Shown here piece after piece: positions 36,228-46,200 of a stretch of DNA of 64,000 nucleotides (the first letter of the stretch is position 1; each line of letters begins with the position of its first letter). A program made the position numbers and the translations under genes. This DNA comes from Planctomycetota bacterium (GTDB taxonomy: Bacteria > Planctomycetota > Phycisphaerae > Phycisphaerales > SM1A02), in the NCBI GenBank assembly GCA_022574595.1, contig JACZRS010000012.1:80600-144599 (forward strand), written 5' to 3'. The notes beneath the pieces were generated by a model. The model saw only the letters and a program-made list of their open reading frames with translations. It was not told where the DNA came from and ran no database searches.

Positions 36228-37414
36228 AAGTCAACGGTAGTTACGATTGAAGCATGTCCAAGTAGTTGCCTTAAATCGTTCATTGGAATGATTTTGGCCA
36301 TGTGAGTTGCAAAGGATTTGCGAAGATCGTGTGGACTACCTATCTCCCATATGATCTTGTCGAGCTTTACATCCTGTTGCTTAGCAAGATTTGCTCTAGC
36401 TTGGATCTGTATAGTTTTGAAATCACGGATTGCGTTGTTGATTAGTTTGGGTGCTGGAATTTCCTGTTGAACATCCTCGGTAGCAGCAATCAGAGCCAAT
36501 CGTTGAAGACTAATAAATGGATAGATACTTCCACCAGACTTAGCTTTTAACCTTAGTAGAAGTTTCTCGGCTTCACGGTCCAAAGGCACATTGCGCTCCC
36601 TATGGTTCTTTGTTGAAAATGCAAGCCTTGGGTATGACCTATCGCCAACTTTGAATTGTCCAGGTCTTTTAGCTGATACGGTTATCTGCCTCGTTTCCTC
36701 ATCTATATCAGACCAAACTAGGTTGATTATTTCACCAAAGCGAAGACCGGTTGTAATGGCTAATCGAATAAATGTTTTCCACCAGATACCTGAAGCAGCT
36801 TCCACCATCGCGTCTACTTCAGCCAAAGAGTAGATTCGTTTTTGCTTCGGCTGCACCTTGGCCAGCTTCTCTTTAGCGAATGGATTAGTATCAATCAATT
36901 CTCTTTCGATTGCCCTATTGAAAGCTGCCTTGAGGGTAACGATAGACTTCTTAATTGTGGCCTTTGAGCATGGGGGTAGCGTTCGTTCACCTAGCACATG
37001 CTTGGAACCTAACCAGTTTTTTAAGTCAACTACATGTTGCCAATCAATCGCTGTTAACTCCACATCTGCACCGATAGCAGCTTCAGCATGTTTTGATACG
37101 TTCTCATGTACGATCAATGTTGAAGGCTTAACTTCTGTTTTGATCGCTTCGCGGTCCAATTCCAAGAATTGTCCAAGCGTTAATCTTTTTGGTTTGTTCT
37201 GCTTCGTTTTGCCAGTGTTAAGCTCATGCGAAAATTCACGATGTAACGCACGAGCCTTTACTTTGCTTACTTTGTCGCAACGTCCGTGGCTCTTGTAGCG
37301 ATCCGCTCCCCTACTGTCGCTCCATTTAGTATTCCAATAGTGAACCACTACGCCATGTTGTTTAGATGGCCTTTTAATCAATAAGCATCTAATGGATTTC
37401 ATAACAGGCTCCAT
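36152..37414 (-). CDS. Tyrosine recombinase (phage-type integrase)
   Basis: The catalytic residues of tyrosine recombinases are visible: Arg in ITTGLRFGEIINLVW, the HxxR pair in PHDLRKSFATHM, His in LGHASIVTTVDFYAAV, and Tyr at the end of that block. The N-terminal half holds a core-binding SAM-like domain (FLELDREAIKTEVKPSTL). The gene stands beside a tRNA gene, the usual attachment place. It probably catalyses integration and excision of the element that extends to about 41.3 kb. Confidence 0.92.
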   Translation of the reverse strand: MEPVMKSIRCLLIKRPSKQHGVVVHYWNTKWSDSRGADRYKSHGRCDKVSKVKARALHREFSHELNTGKTKQNKPKRLTLGQFLELDREAIKTEVKPSTLIVHENVSKHAEAAIGADVELTAIDWQHVVDLKNWLGSKHVLGERTLPPCSKATIKKSIVTLKAAFNRAIERELIDTNPFAKEKLAKVQPKQKRIYSLAEVDAMVEAASGIWWKTFIRLAITTGLRFGEIINLVWSDIDEETRQITVSAKRPGQFKVGDRSYPRLAFSTKNHRERNVPLDREAEKLLLRLKAKSGGSIYPFISLQRLALIAATEDVQQEIPAPKLINNAIRDFKTIQIQARANLAKQQDVKLDKIIWEIGSPHDLRKSFATHMAKIIPMNDLRQLLGHASIVTTVDFYAAVDEHVVDKVRAAFTMTVAGSG

Positions 37415-37532
37415 AAGTGACCGCCGTCACCGGCATAGGTTCCCGCAAAGGATCTGCCAAGCGAACAGCGGTCACGTTCATAAATTGTCTGCTAAGAATT
37501 TTGCGGGAACCTAGCTCCACTAGTTTACTTTA

Positions 37533-37778
37533 CTACTCATCAGTGTCAACAGCAGATTTTGCATAGCGTCTTAATTCGTCAATATGCCACTTAAACGTTT
37601 TGCCACAGCCTCTTATTGGCGTGATCTTTCCTTCACGGGCAATTGTTTGCAAAGCTCTCACGGCTGCACCTTCATCTGCATAATTATCTTGATCCAATCT
37701 TAAAAAGGCAACTGCCTCTATATTCGTAAGAACAGGGCTGGTAAACTTATTGTCTGGTTCGTGAACCATGTCAATCAC
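37533..37778 (-). CDS. Small helix-turn-helix protein, excisionase-like
   Basis: 81 aa. LTNIEAVAFLRLD, then ALQTIAREGKITPIRGCGKTFKWHIDELRRYA resembles the MerR/excisionase HTH where a short recognition helix is followed by a beta hairpin and an Ile-x-x-Leu helix. Such proteins bend DNA at the att site and favour excision. The ATG overlaps the upstream gene by 4 bp. Confidence 0.65.
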   Translation of the reverse strand: MIDMVHEPDNKFTSPVLTNIEAVAFLRLDQDNYADEGAAVRALQTIAREGKITPIRGCGKTFKWHIDELRRYAKSAVDTDE

Positions 37779-38029
37779 CCTCCATCCCTAACCGCAACAA
37801 CTTCTGCGTTGAAGATAACACACCCCATTTGAGCTACCTCTTGAACGTGCTTAGAGCAGCCAGCAAGTAGCTTTTGCTCTTGTGGATTGAAATTTCCAAT
37901 ACGTACATAATCGCGCGCACAACGCGCACAAGTCGGAATATCACTAGTTGTGCGCATTGTGCGCGCAGTTTTTGGAGTATCTGGAAGCTCATTTAGCCAT
38001 GTACGAAGATCGTTGGCAAAGCTATTCAT
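37775..38029 (-). CDS. Small Cys-containing protein of unknown function
   Basis: 84 aa, in the element's operon. The stretch IPTCARCARDYVRIGNF, then GCSKHVQEVAQMGC gives cysteines spaced as CxxC and C...C, possibly a zinc ribbon. It overlaps the replication gene by 8 bp and the excisionase-like gene by 4 bp. No family recognised. Confidence 0.5.
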   Translation of the reverse strand: MNSFANDLRTWLNELPDTPKTARTMRTTSDIPTCARCARDYVRIGNFNPQEQKLLAGCSKHVQEVAQMGCVIFNAEVVAVRDGG

Positions 38030-40349
38030 CAGCCAGACTCCTATCCCACATTGGATTCACTTCAAGAATGATGGAAGCTGGCCGCCCTGTTTTATTGTCA
38101 GTAGTAGTAGGTGCTGGACGGATATATTCGAGTTCTTTCAGCAGTTCAATTGCTGGCACAAACTCAGCAAGGCGCATCTTGTTGTACCGACAACTAGTAT
38201 GAGCATCCCTAAGTGAGAACTTCTCTTTATTGCTCCTGGCGATCCAGCTTAATATCCTGCTTGCCATTGCTATGTCAGGATCAAGCTCTGCAAGACCACA
38301 GACTAACTTTTCCTGTTCAATCAAATATGGAGTCCACGACAGTGCCGCGCGCATTATGTCAGCCTCGACTATTCGTTTGCAATGCGCAGATTCACCCTTT
38401 AACCCAATCTCAGCTAAACAGTGAAGAACGAGAGCGATGCGACCAAGAGCACCACATAACTTGCCTGACCATTCTCGGTAATATGCCAAATCCCCTCTCG
38501 ATCCTAATTCCAGTTCCAGTTTGGCAGTAAAGCAATCGAAGATGGTTTGAGCTTCACTACTCAGACTTAGAAATAGCGGAGTATCACCCTTCGGAAATTC
38601 CAAAATGTTATTAATAGCAAAGTTGTATAAGTCCTTTAATTCCTGTGTAGCAGCTTTGGCTTTGGTGTTCCTATGGCCCAACAAACTATGTGGTCTGCAT
38701 TTGAGAAAACGCGCAACAAAGCCCCTGCCTTTAGCTTGTTTGCTTGAGAATAAATCATCAACAGATGATGGTTGTACAGCTAAAGCAAAACTGATTGAAG
38801 GCCGTTCTAAATTAATACGTCCACGCCCTACTCGGCTTGAACGATAATCATCGCCTGAATGCCCGCACAGATATAGGCCATAATTCCCTTGATTAGTTTT
38901 TGAATAACGACCGAGCGCAACATCAAGGGAATCAGCTTCTGCTGACATTATTAGCACTTTCCCACCACTTTCTGATAACAATTCTCCCGCAGCCTCCGGC
39001 GTCGGTTCAGACGTAAATAGCTGTGGCACAATGATCATCTCCATTGCGGATAGTTCTTCAGCTATACCTTCTGCTTCCGCCAGCTTCCTCTCATCAACCT
39101 GTTTTGCAGCTTGGTTTGTTAAGTATTTGAGTCTTGCTTCGAGTTGGCTTCGTTCCTGCTTCTGTCGTGCAATCAATGGCTTCAACTCTGCACACTTCTC
39201 CCGTTCCCACTTTGTCAAAGGTGCTTGCATTCTCCTTTGTGCTTGAGATTTCCGCTCGGCACTTGGAAGCAGGGCAAGCGTCCAAAGTGCAGAAGGCTCA
39301 AACCAATCCGGCCCTAACCTGATTTCCACTTTCTTTGCAGCAGCAAGAGTGACAATCGGCAGCAAGGTCATTGCAAACAGGTCAATTGGGACTTGCAGAC
39401 TTTCTGCTTCTGCCAGTAGATACTCTTTGATAGCGATTAGAGAAGGCGGAAACGCATCATCAATAGGAAAAACTGGCGCGACAGGTGTGTTTGTCAGCTT
39501 GCATGGCTGATCCCAAGTAGACGCGATTGCTGTTGGGATAGTGTTTGTGGTTTCATCTACACTTAGCAAGTTTGAAATCGTTATTGCAATATCCTCGCCG
39601 ATTAATTTACTTAAAGCTGGCCAGCCGGTCGCTTTGGCTGCCTGATCAATTTTGGATTTGCTGTCAGCGACTACTCTTATTCGATCTTGCACCTCATCAT
39701 CGCCCGCAGCTTCGGCAACTACTTCAATAAATCGTTCGAGCTTGTGGACTGACCAGCCTTGCCTTAACAGCCAGCCAGCGAGTGCCAAAGCGAGATCGTG
39801 CCTCGATCCTTTGCTTGGGTAATGCCTTAAGATTAGGCAGGCAGCAGCAAGTTCTTGAACAGCTATCAATAGTTGTGGTAGATCAACTGATTGCGGCGTT
39901 TCATCAATTTCCCATACAACATCTTCACCGCTCGGATGTACTGAGCCAGGGAATACAGTCTGCCCGCCAGTGCATCGCAACTCCACCAAGCACTTGCCCG
40001 ATGAATCCTTGACTTTCTTTGTCCCTTGATTATTGAAAGCGATAGCCTCATACAGGCGGTGTGAACCGGGTTTGCTCTTGCGGCCAAAGATAGAACCTGT
40101 TGGGGGGAGCAGTTGTGGAGCGAGTTTTACTGCCTCTGGGCAATCGAGATCAATGTCAATCAAGCCCGATGGCGCTCCAAGCAATACGCCTACGTTCATC
40201 AACTGGCCATTGAAGTATTGGGATAAGTTGTCCTCGTTGATTCGAAGGTTCTGCCAACCACTGATGATTGGACCTTTTTGTTTGTGCGGGATTGGCACAG
40301 GGCACCAACCGCGCCGAATATAGTTGAGAGCCGTTGTTGCAGTACTCAT
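38022..40349 (-). CDS. Primase-polymerase plus DUF3987 replication protein of a mobile element
   Basis: The first 180 residues are a prim-pol domain (AEP fold): YIRRGWCPVPIPHKQKGP, NVGVLLGAPSGLIDIDLDCP with the acidic IDIDLD motif, and a later GSHRLYE. From about residue 300 comes the DUF3987-type helical region (FPPSLIAIKEYLLAEAESLQ, then IMSAEADSLDVALGRYSKT and GRINLERPSISFALAVQP). The combination occurs in replication modules of integrative elements and phage satellites. It is the element's largest gene, and its replication role is inferred from the domains. Confidence 0.8.
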   Translation of the reverse strand: MSTATTALNYIRRGWCPVPIPHKQKGPIISGWQNLRINEDNLSQYFNGQLMNVGVLLGAPSGLIDIDLDCPEAVKLAPQLLPPTGSIFGRKSKPGSHRLYEAIAFNNQGTKKVKDSSGKCLVELRCTGGQTVFPGSVHPSGEDVVWEIDETPQSVDLPQLLIAVQELAAACLILRHYPSKGSRHDLALALAGWLLRQGWSVHKLERFIEVVAEAAGDDEVQDRIRVVADSKSKIDQAAKATGWPALSKLIGEDIAITISNLLSVDETTNTIPTAIASTWDQPCKLTNTPVAPVFPIDDAFPPSLIAIKEYLLAEAESLQVPIDLFAMTLLPIVTLAAAKKVEIRLGPDWFEPSALWTLALLPSAERKSQAQRRMQAPLTKWEREKCAELKPLIARQKQERSQLEARLKYLTNQAAKQVDERKLAEAEGIAEELSAMEMIIVPQLFTSEPTPEAAGELLSESGGKVLIMSAEADSLDVALGRYSKTNQGNYGLYLCGHSGDDYRSSRVGRGRINLERPSISFALAVQPSSVDDLFSSKQAKGRGFVARFLKCRPHSLLGHRNTKAKAATQELKDLYNFAINNILEFPKGDTPLFLSLSSEAQTIFDCFTAKLELELGSRGDLAYYREWSGKLCGALGRIALVLHCLAEIGLKGESAHCKRIVEADIMRAALSWTPYLIEQEKLVCGLAELDPDIAMASRILSWIARSNKEKFSLRDAHTSCRYNKMRLAEFVPAIELLKELEYIRPAPTTTDNKTGRPASIILEVNPMWDRSLADE

Positions 40350-40352
40350 CGC

Positions 40353-40556
40353 TTACCCCTTGTAGTTGCAGGCAACAACTCTTTCGATTTCTTGCAGATC
40401 GAAGCGTACAATTCGCCGTGAAACGCGGATATAAGGGATGCGCCCCAGGCGAACCCACCGCCTTACCGTAGTAACTGAAACACCAAAGCGATCAGCAACA
40501 TCCTGAGCTGTTTGTAATGTTCTCTTTTTTGTTCTTGTTGGCATAAAAGGCTCCAT
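40353..40556 (-). CDS. Small MerR/excisionase-type DNA-binding protein
   Basis: 67 aa with LQTAQDVADRFGVSVTTVRR, then WVRLGRIPYIRVSRRIVRFD, the classic excisionase/AlpA helix-turn-helix with a basic hairpin. It ends 3 bp before the start of the replication gene. Probably a regulator or excision factor of the element. Confidence 0.75.
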   Translation of the reverse strand: MEPFMPTRTKKRTLQTAQDVADRFGVSVTTVRRWVRLGRIPYIRVSRRIVRFDLQEIERVVACNYKG

Positions 40557-40628
40557 AGTTATTTATGGAACCTTACTGCTGTGCTTTGCACCGCGTCAAT
40601 ACGTAAGTGGCAGTTACGTTTACGTTGC

Positions 40629-41318
40629 TCAGTTACGTTCTCTAGGTTTGTATTTTTTTAATCGTTTGACTATCCACTTGGAGGGATACCAAACTGCTCC
40701 CGTATCGGGTTCTTGTACTCTGTCAGGTTTATCCTGTTCATCCCATTGCTGCACAGTGGTTCTTGGAACTATACCCCCAAAAGGAGATTGAACCGCTCCG
40801 GCAAAAATATAACCTTCTGGGGGTTTCCATCCATCACTTACCTTTGGTTCGCTTAATATAGCTGCTTTCTCTTGCAACTTAGCTTTGTCCTCAAAATACC
40901 GCTGCACGTCGATCAAATGTCGTTCCAAGATCACCAGTTCAGCTTGATCCAAATCATCAGCGATTTTCTCAAAGCAAATTACACTGATTGCATGGTGAAG
41001 ATCCAAACTATCGCGCCAGACTTTGGTACAAATGGCTTCGATATCTCCATCGGGAAAAACGTAGTCATGTAGCACGGCCAGCCGTACAGCAGCCTCGGCG
41101 GGTGACGTTGGTGACAAATTGGTTGGAACAACTACAGGTGAGTCAAACTCATCCCAATCGAGTCGGGATTCATACGTGCCATCTTCGCATGGTTCGCGCT
41201 TAAAACACTCTTCTCGCCACTTATCAAGAAGTTTTCGTAAGGCAAGTCGAGGTAGTTTGGCAACTTCCAACGCGAGTTTGTTTCGTTCCACTCGGACATC
41301 ATATCTAATTGTGTTCAT
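40629..41318 (-). CDS. Unknown 229-aa protein at the far end of the element
   Basis: A charged cytoplasmic protein with a helical N-terminus (LALEVAKLPRLALRKLLDKW), a central acidic helical region and a C-terminal part WDEQDKPDRVQEPDTGAVWYP. No family recognised. It is in the same direction as the replication module and probably belongs to it. No second copy of the tRNA end was seen beyond it. Confidence 0.55.
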   Translation of the reverse strand: MNTIRYDVRVERNKLALEVAKLPRLALRKLLDKWREECFKREPCEDGTYESRLDWDEFDSPVVVPTNLSPTSPAEAAVRLAVLHDYVFPDGDIEAICTKVWRDSLDLHHAISVICFEKIADDLDQAELVILERHLIDVQRYFEDKAKLQEKAAILSEPKVSDGWKPPEGYIFAGAVQSPFGGIVPRTTVQQWDEQDKPDRVQEPDTGAVWYPSKWIVKRLKKYKPRERN

Positions 41319-41550
41319 TCCGCATGTCCTCGTGGGCCGGCTAGGTGGGGCTAGTGGGACATGCGATCACACAAACCCAACCCAATCCGTTCACCGAGAG
41401 CTACTCGGCTGCCCGTTTTGAATTATAGCAAGATCCCCGGCCAGTTATAAGCCTGGTATATTGTGAACAAGTTGTCGCCGCTTTGCTTCGCTGGCTTCAA
41501 CGTCGAACGGCAATTCAACTGGCGGCAATATCAACTCGATCATGTTGTAC

Positions 41551-42798
41551 TTACGGACACGGCCCCCAGTTGGCGAAGAGGATTAGAAGGTCGGCGGTAT
41601 CTATTGCGCCGCTGCCATTAAAATCCGCAGGCCCGTCAGTACCCCATTGCGCGAACAGCATTAACAAATCTCTTGTACCAACGCTTCCACTTCCATCGAG
41701 ATCCCACGGGCAGATTAAGCCTTGAAACTCATAAGCACCTAGATCCACGATTGGAGCTGTCCCGCAATCCGCGCCGGGTTGAGGACAATCTGCTGTATTA
41801 GGATCATCAATAAATCGTGGGAGTCCGTCGAGATCGAAAAGCATCCCTTTGGGTAGCGCAGCATTCAGGCCAAGGTCAATGCACGGTGAACCTTTGCCGA
41901 GTCGATAATCGCCATTCTCAGGATCAACAAACATTGGATCGGCGAGTATGCAGAAATCACAGCCGGGCCAACCAAACTCAATGTTGCTGTGACTCAGATT
42001 TATGTTGTCACTACTACTGAAAGGCATCAGTCCATTGCCCCAAACAATAATGTTCGTTGCGTTACCTGTGCCCAGCAGGTTAAAACCACCCTGAAATTGT
42101 GCCGTATTCCCAGCTATTGTGCAGTTTGTGATATTCAAAGCGCCACCAGATATCTGAATGCCCCCATACGAAGCCGCTTGATTGTTCACAATTAGGGAAT
42201 TTGTGATATTTGCGCTAGACACGGAAACAAACCGTACACCCCCACCGTTAGCACCTGCAGTATTCGTAGATATAAAAGAATCTATGATTTCAATATCAGA
42301 AGAAATACTGTAAACACCACCACCATCTTGATTCGCTTCATTGTCTATTATTTGACATGCGATTATTTTTGCCGCACTGAGAGAGCCGCCTACGAAAATC
42401 CCACCACCTGAGTTCCCCGTGTTGCCACTGATGATACAGTCTTTAATTGTAAGGGCACTTTGGGTGCATTGAATCCCTCCAAACACACCACCTGTAATCG
42501 TGAAACCTTCTAGCGTAGTGGCGAGTAGCTCGCCTGAAACAGCCCTGATAGCGCTCAACCCCGTGCCAGTTGCATCTATAGTTGTGACTTCTGGCCCCTG
42601 CTCGCTGCGTAATGTAATAACATTACCATTGAAGAATATCGCCTCGCTATAGATGCCTGGTGAAACAACGATCTCATCACCTTCGAGGGCCGCAAGGATG
42701 GCCCCTTGGATTGTTGGGTAATCCGCGGGCACATTGATAGTGTCCGCAAACACCGTATTGCTCACTAGACAGCATGCGGCAAATATTGACTGCCTCAT
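41551..42798 (-). CDS. Secreted beta-helix protein with dockerin-like C-terminus
   Basis: I use the ATG at 42798, because GGAGG stands nine bases upstream and the next residues (MRQSIFAACCLVSNTVFADT) are a signal peptide; the longer frame adds 22 unconserved residues. The body starts INVPADYPTIQGAI, a pectate-lyase-like beta-helix opening, and has repeats such as ISGNTGNSGGGIFVGG. A choice-of-anchor-Q-like stretch (DPMFVDPENGDYRLGKGSPC) and two dockerin-like halves follow. The gene is paralogous in design to that at 19555. Confidence 0.8.
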   Translation of the reverse strand: MRQSIFAACCLVSNTVFADTINVPADYPTIQGAILAALEGDEIVVSPGIYSEAIFFNGNVITLRSEQGPEVTTIDATGTGLSAIRAVSGELLATTLEGFTITGGVFGGIQCTQSALTIKDCIISGNTGNSGGGIFVGGSLSAAKIIACQIIDNEANQDGGGVYSISSDIEIIDSFISTNTAGANGGGVRFVSVSSANITNSLIVNNQAASYGGIQISGGALNITNCTIAGNTAQFQGGFNLLGTGNATNIIVWGNGLMPFSSSDNINLSHSNIEFGWPGCDFCILADPMFVDPENGDYRLGKGSPCIDLGLNAALPKGMLFDLDGLPRFIDDPNTADCPQPGADCGTAPIVDLGAYEFQGLICPWDLDGSGSVGTRDLLMLFAQWGTDGPADFNGSGAIDTADLLILFANWGPCP

Positions 42799-42840
42799 TG
42801 TATTACCTCCATCGCCGATCCTTGGCGTGGTTGATCGTCC

Positions 42841-43041
42841 GTGGCGACTAAGATCTTGGCACAAAGCAGGGCAGAAGGCAAGGGGTTAGCGCGTTATATC
42901 CACAAATTTGAAAGTGGCGGCTATACCCTGGAAGCGATCGACCTGGAAAACTTCGAGCAGTTCACCATTCATGCGGCTGAACTGATGGACGCGGTTGTAG
43001 CGTTGGGTGAGCAGCTTGGCTTGGATTGGGGGGATATCTGA
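42841..43041 (+). CDS. Unknown small protein or remnant (66 aa)
   Basis: The frame opens at GTG with no clear ribosome site, but its sequence (KGLARYIHKFESGGYTLEAIDL, then ELMDAVVALGEQLGLDWGDI) looks like real protein rather than chance. Because no start signal is evident and it stands at the border of the restriction-like operon, it may be the C-terminal remnant of a longer gene. Confidence 0.4.
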   Translation: MATKILAQSRAEGKGLARYIHKFESGGYTLEAIDLENFEQFTIHAAELMDAVVALGEQLGLDWGDI

Positions 43042-43134
43042 ATCGTGCTAACCGCCGGTCGCCCAAAGCTCAGTTTGCACAATTCGCTAAACCAAGTTTC
43101 TAAAGTTGATTAATGCCGCAAAGAACTGCCCTAC

Positions 43135-43173
43135 TAGTCGCTGAAATACCGCTGTAGTCCACTCAAATACCGC
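43135..43173 (+). promoter_or_regulatory. Imperfect direct repeat upstream of the CoCoNuT-like operon
   Basis: The pattern TAGTC-N4/5-AAATACCGC occurs twice, at 43135-43152 and 43155-43173, with starts 20 bases apart. It lies about 95-130 bases before the first start codon, in the only spacer in front of the five-gene operon. Spacing of about two helical turns would suit a dimeric regulator. This is an inference, and no regulator gene is adjacent. Confidence 0.3.
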
Positions 43174-43267
43174 CTAAAGTGGGATAACCTTCCAGATATC
43201 GGGGAGCCGCGGTAACATAGAAGCCTCTGCTCACGTAGCAATAGTTTTCAGATTTTTTGGGTGTGAA

Positions 43268-46200
43268 ATGTTGGTTATAGAGGATGTCATATTAGCATGT
43301 CTTCAGCAGTCTGCGACACCGCTGACGGATCGCCAGATTCGACGACGGATTAATGAGCGTAATCTTGTGCGGGTTTCGGATGCGCTATTGAATCTTCAAT
43401 CATCAAAGATGGTGCGCCGCTCAAGTCGAGGTACATGGTTTCCCATTGGTGGAACTCGTCCTGGAACTCCAACTACCTTTCAAGGTGGGGCGCAACAGGA
43501 ATCACAACAATTTATATCGGATTTCACGCAGCAACATGGACCGGCAAAGGAAACTCGTTCTAAATCGGCTGGTTCAACGTCGCCTTGGGCGATGTTTAGG
43601 CGTCTTTGCATGTTCTATGCGGAATGCGCACGTCTGGAAGAACGATCACAGGTTAGAAGCTTTGCAGATCGCGAAGGAAACGATTTCGTATCGATTCCAG
43701 TGGAGATTGATTGGAGTCGCCTCTCAAACGGTCATGATGTGGTCATAGCTGTTCGAGACGAATGGGATGCCTTTCTTCGGACTGCACCAATAGAGGCAAA
43801 GAACGAGATTTTTTATTTGGGTGGTCCGGTTGATGTCTATGTTCACAAGGATGGAGATACGACATCGCAGTTTCTCTCCCCTGTATTTATAATTCCAGTA
43901 AGAATAAAGCTTGGAAATGGAACTCTCCGTCTACGCGCGGCTGGTCGAATCGAGGTTAACCAAGGATGGCTTCAGAAGAGACTAAAGAATGCAGGTAAAC
44001 GCCAACTGTTCATGAAACAAATGCGTCTTGCTGAAGATGAATTGCCTTTCGATGATGGGACTATTCGCAGTTTCGTTCCGAACATGGAAGAGGCATACCA
44101 AGGATTGTGGTCGTGCTACAGAAAGTGGTGGCAAGAACCCGCAGATATTCGGCAACCAGTTTCTGAGCCCAACTTTACAGATATCACAGAGTCAGGATTG
44201 AGAAATCGTGCGGTATTGATGTCACCTCAACCTCTTAAATTTACAAGACGCTTGGTGGAAGAGCTCAAAGCAATCGTTCAAATGGAGGATGACAAACTTG
44301 ATCAGACCGCGTTGGCTCCATTATTTCGTCAAGACTATTCTTTTGCGAACGATCCTGAGAATGAGCAATGGAATGCAACAAGTTATAAAATAGGAGAGTT
44401 TTGTTTACTCAACCCCGTGCAGCGAGATGCAGTAAAGAAGGCACTAAATCAGAGACTCACTGTAATCACCGGACCTCCTGGTACTGGCAAATCAACCGTT
44501 GTGAGCCACATCCTTGCGAATGCTGCAATTCATGGACAGAAAGCACTATTTGCAAGTCGAAATCACCAAGCACTCGAAGCTGTAGAGCCGCGCCTCAATG
44601 CAATGCTCGAAGGTGATGAAATGTTGGTACTCCGTCCATCACGACCATTTGGAGACAATCGGCAGCAGTTTGAATGGCAGCAAGCGATGGCACTTTTGCT
44701 ATCAAAACCTAGACGGGATGGAGCGATTGAGAGGTTAGCGGATCTCCGAAACGATCTGTTTGAAAAATTGACTGAGCGTGAGAATGTGGAAGATGCAATT
44801 CAAAATATGATCGAACATCGAGAGCAACTCGGAAAACTAGAGGCTCATCTTGCAGATGTATTTAAAGCCGTATCGTCCGATCATCAATCAATAATCAGCA
44901 ATCAGGACACAACGAATTGCTGCTCCTCCGAACAAGTAAATGCTGCCGAACGGCAACTAAGCATGCTGTTGTCTCTAGAACCCGTTGGGTGGCTTAGGCC
45001 ATTTTTAATTTGGTGGTGGCGCATCCGCATTCGTAAGTGCCAGCGCAAGGCACAACAACTTGTTATGGCTGTAAATGGAGTAGTTCAAACTAAAACTGAT
45101 ACTACTAATCAACATGTAAATGGGAATGTCAACCAGAACGAGTTAGTGACTGCTCTCAATTATGCAGGCAAATTGTCACTCTCAATTGAGTTGACAGCAA
45201 AGATCAAGAGTATTGAAAATATCTTGCATCACTCTGAACCGTTGGCAGACCAAACTGAAAAACTTTCTAAGACTGAAAGTGATCTTGAATCGCTAACTAA
45301 AAGAACATTGCAAGCGATTTCAGAGAGTGCCGGAGCAGACCTTACACCTCAGCAACGACAGAAGTTTGCTGAAATTAGCGCGGGGCTTGCAAACCATGGT
45401 CCTCCTACAACACAGTGGCCAACAAGAACGGCTTTCGACTCAGCGTTCGAGAAGATAGTGCCTGAACTACTCAAGAGTTTTCCAATCTGGTGTGTCTCAA
45501 ATCTGACTGTCGCAAGGGCAGCACCCTTGATTCCGGCTGTATTCGACCTTGTAGTGATAGATGAAGCAAGTCAATGTGATATTGGATCGATAGTGCCGCT
45601 GCTATTTAGGGCAAAACAAGCAGTAATTGTTGGCGATCCAATGCAATTAAAGCATGTCGCTTCAATTGCTAAACAGACTGAGCTTCAATTGCGAAAGAAG
45701 TATGGCCTTATTGCAGAAGAACGGTTTGAACGCTTCACACATGTTGAGAATTCATGCTACCAGCTAGCAAGCAGTAGCGAACACTTAGAATCCACCATTC
45801 AATTGACCGGACACTATCGGTGTGACCCACAGATAGCAGAGTATTGTAATAATACATTCTACAATAAAACGCTTAATATTCTGACCAATACAGAGCGTCT
45901 TGCTCGCCCTAAAGCAGCTAAGGAACACGGGGCGTGTATGTGGACAAATTGCGTTGGAGATATCAAGAAAGCTTCGAGCGGATGTTACTGTACAAAGCAG
46001 GTAGCAATTATTATTGCTGAGCTACAAAGATTGGAAGAGGAGAAGTTCATAGGAACAGTTGGTGTTATAACACCATTTCGAGCACATGCGAATAGATTAC
46101 GGGACGCAGTTGAGCAGGAATTAGGCGAGGGTATTCCACCACGGTGGCGTTTTATGGTTGACACTGTAGACGGATTCCAAGGGGATGAACGCGACATAAT

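Noticed and set aside
35445..41400. Duplicated tRNA end as a right attachment site
   Set aside because: I searched by eye for the 3' end of the tRNA (TTCGAGTCCGCCCATCGCC) up to about 42 kb and near 55 kb and found no second copy. The element's outer border is therefore not fixed.
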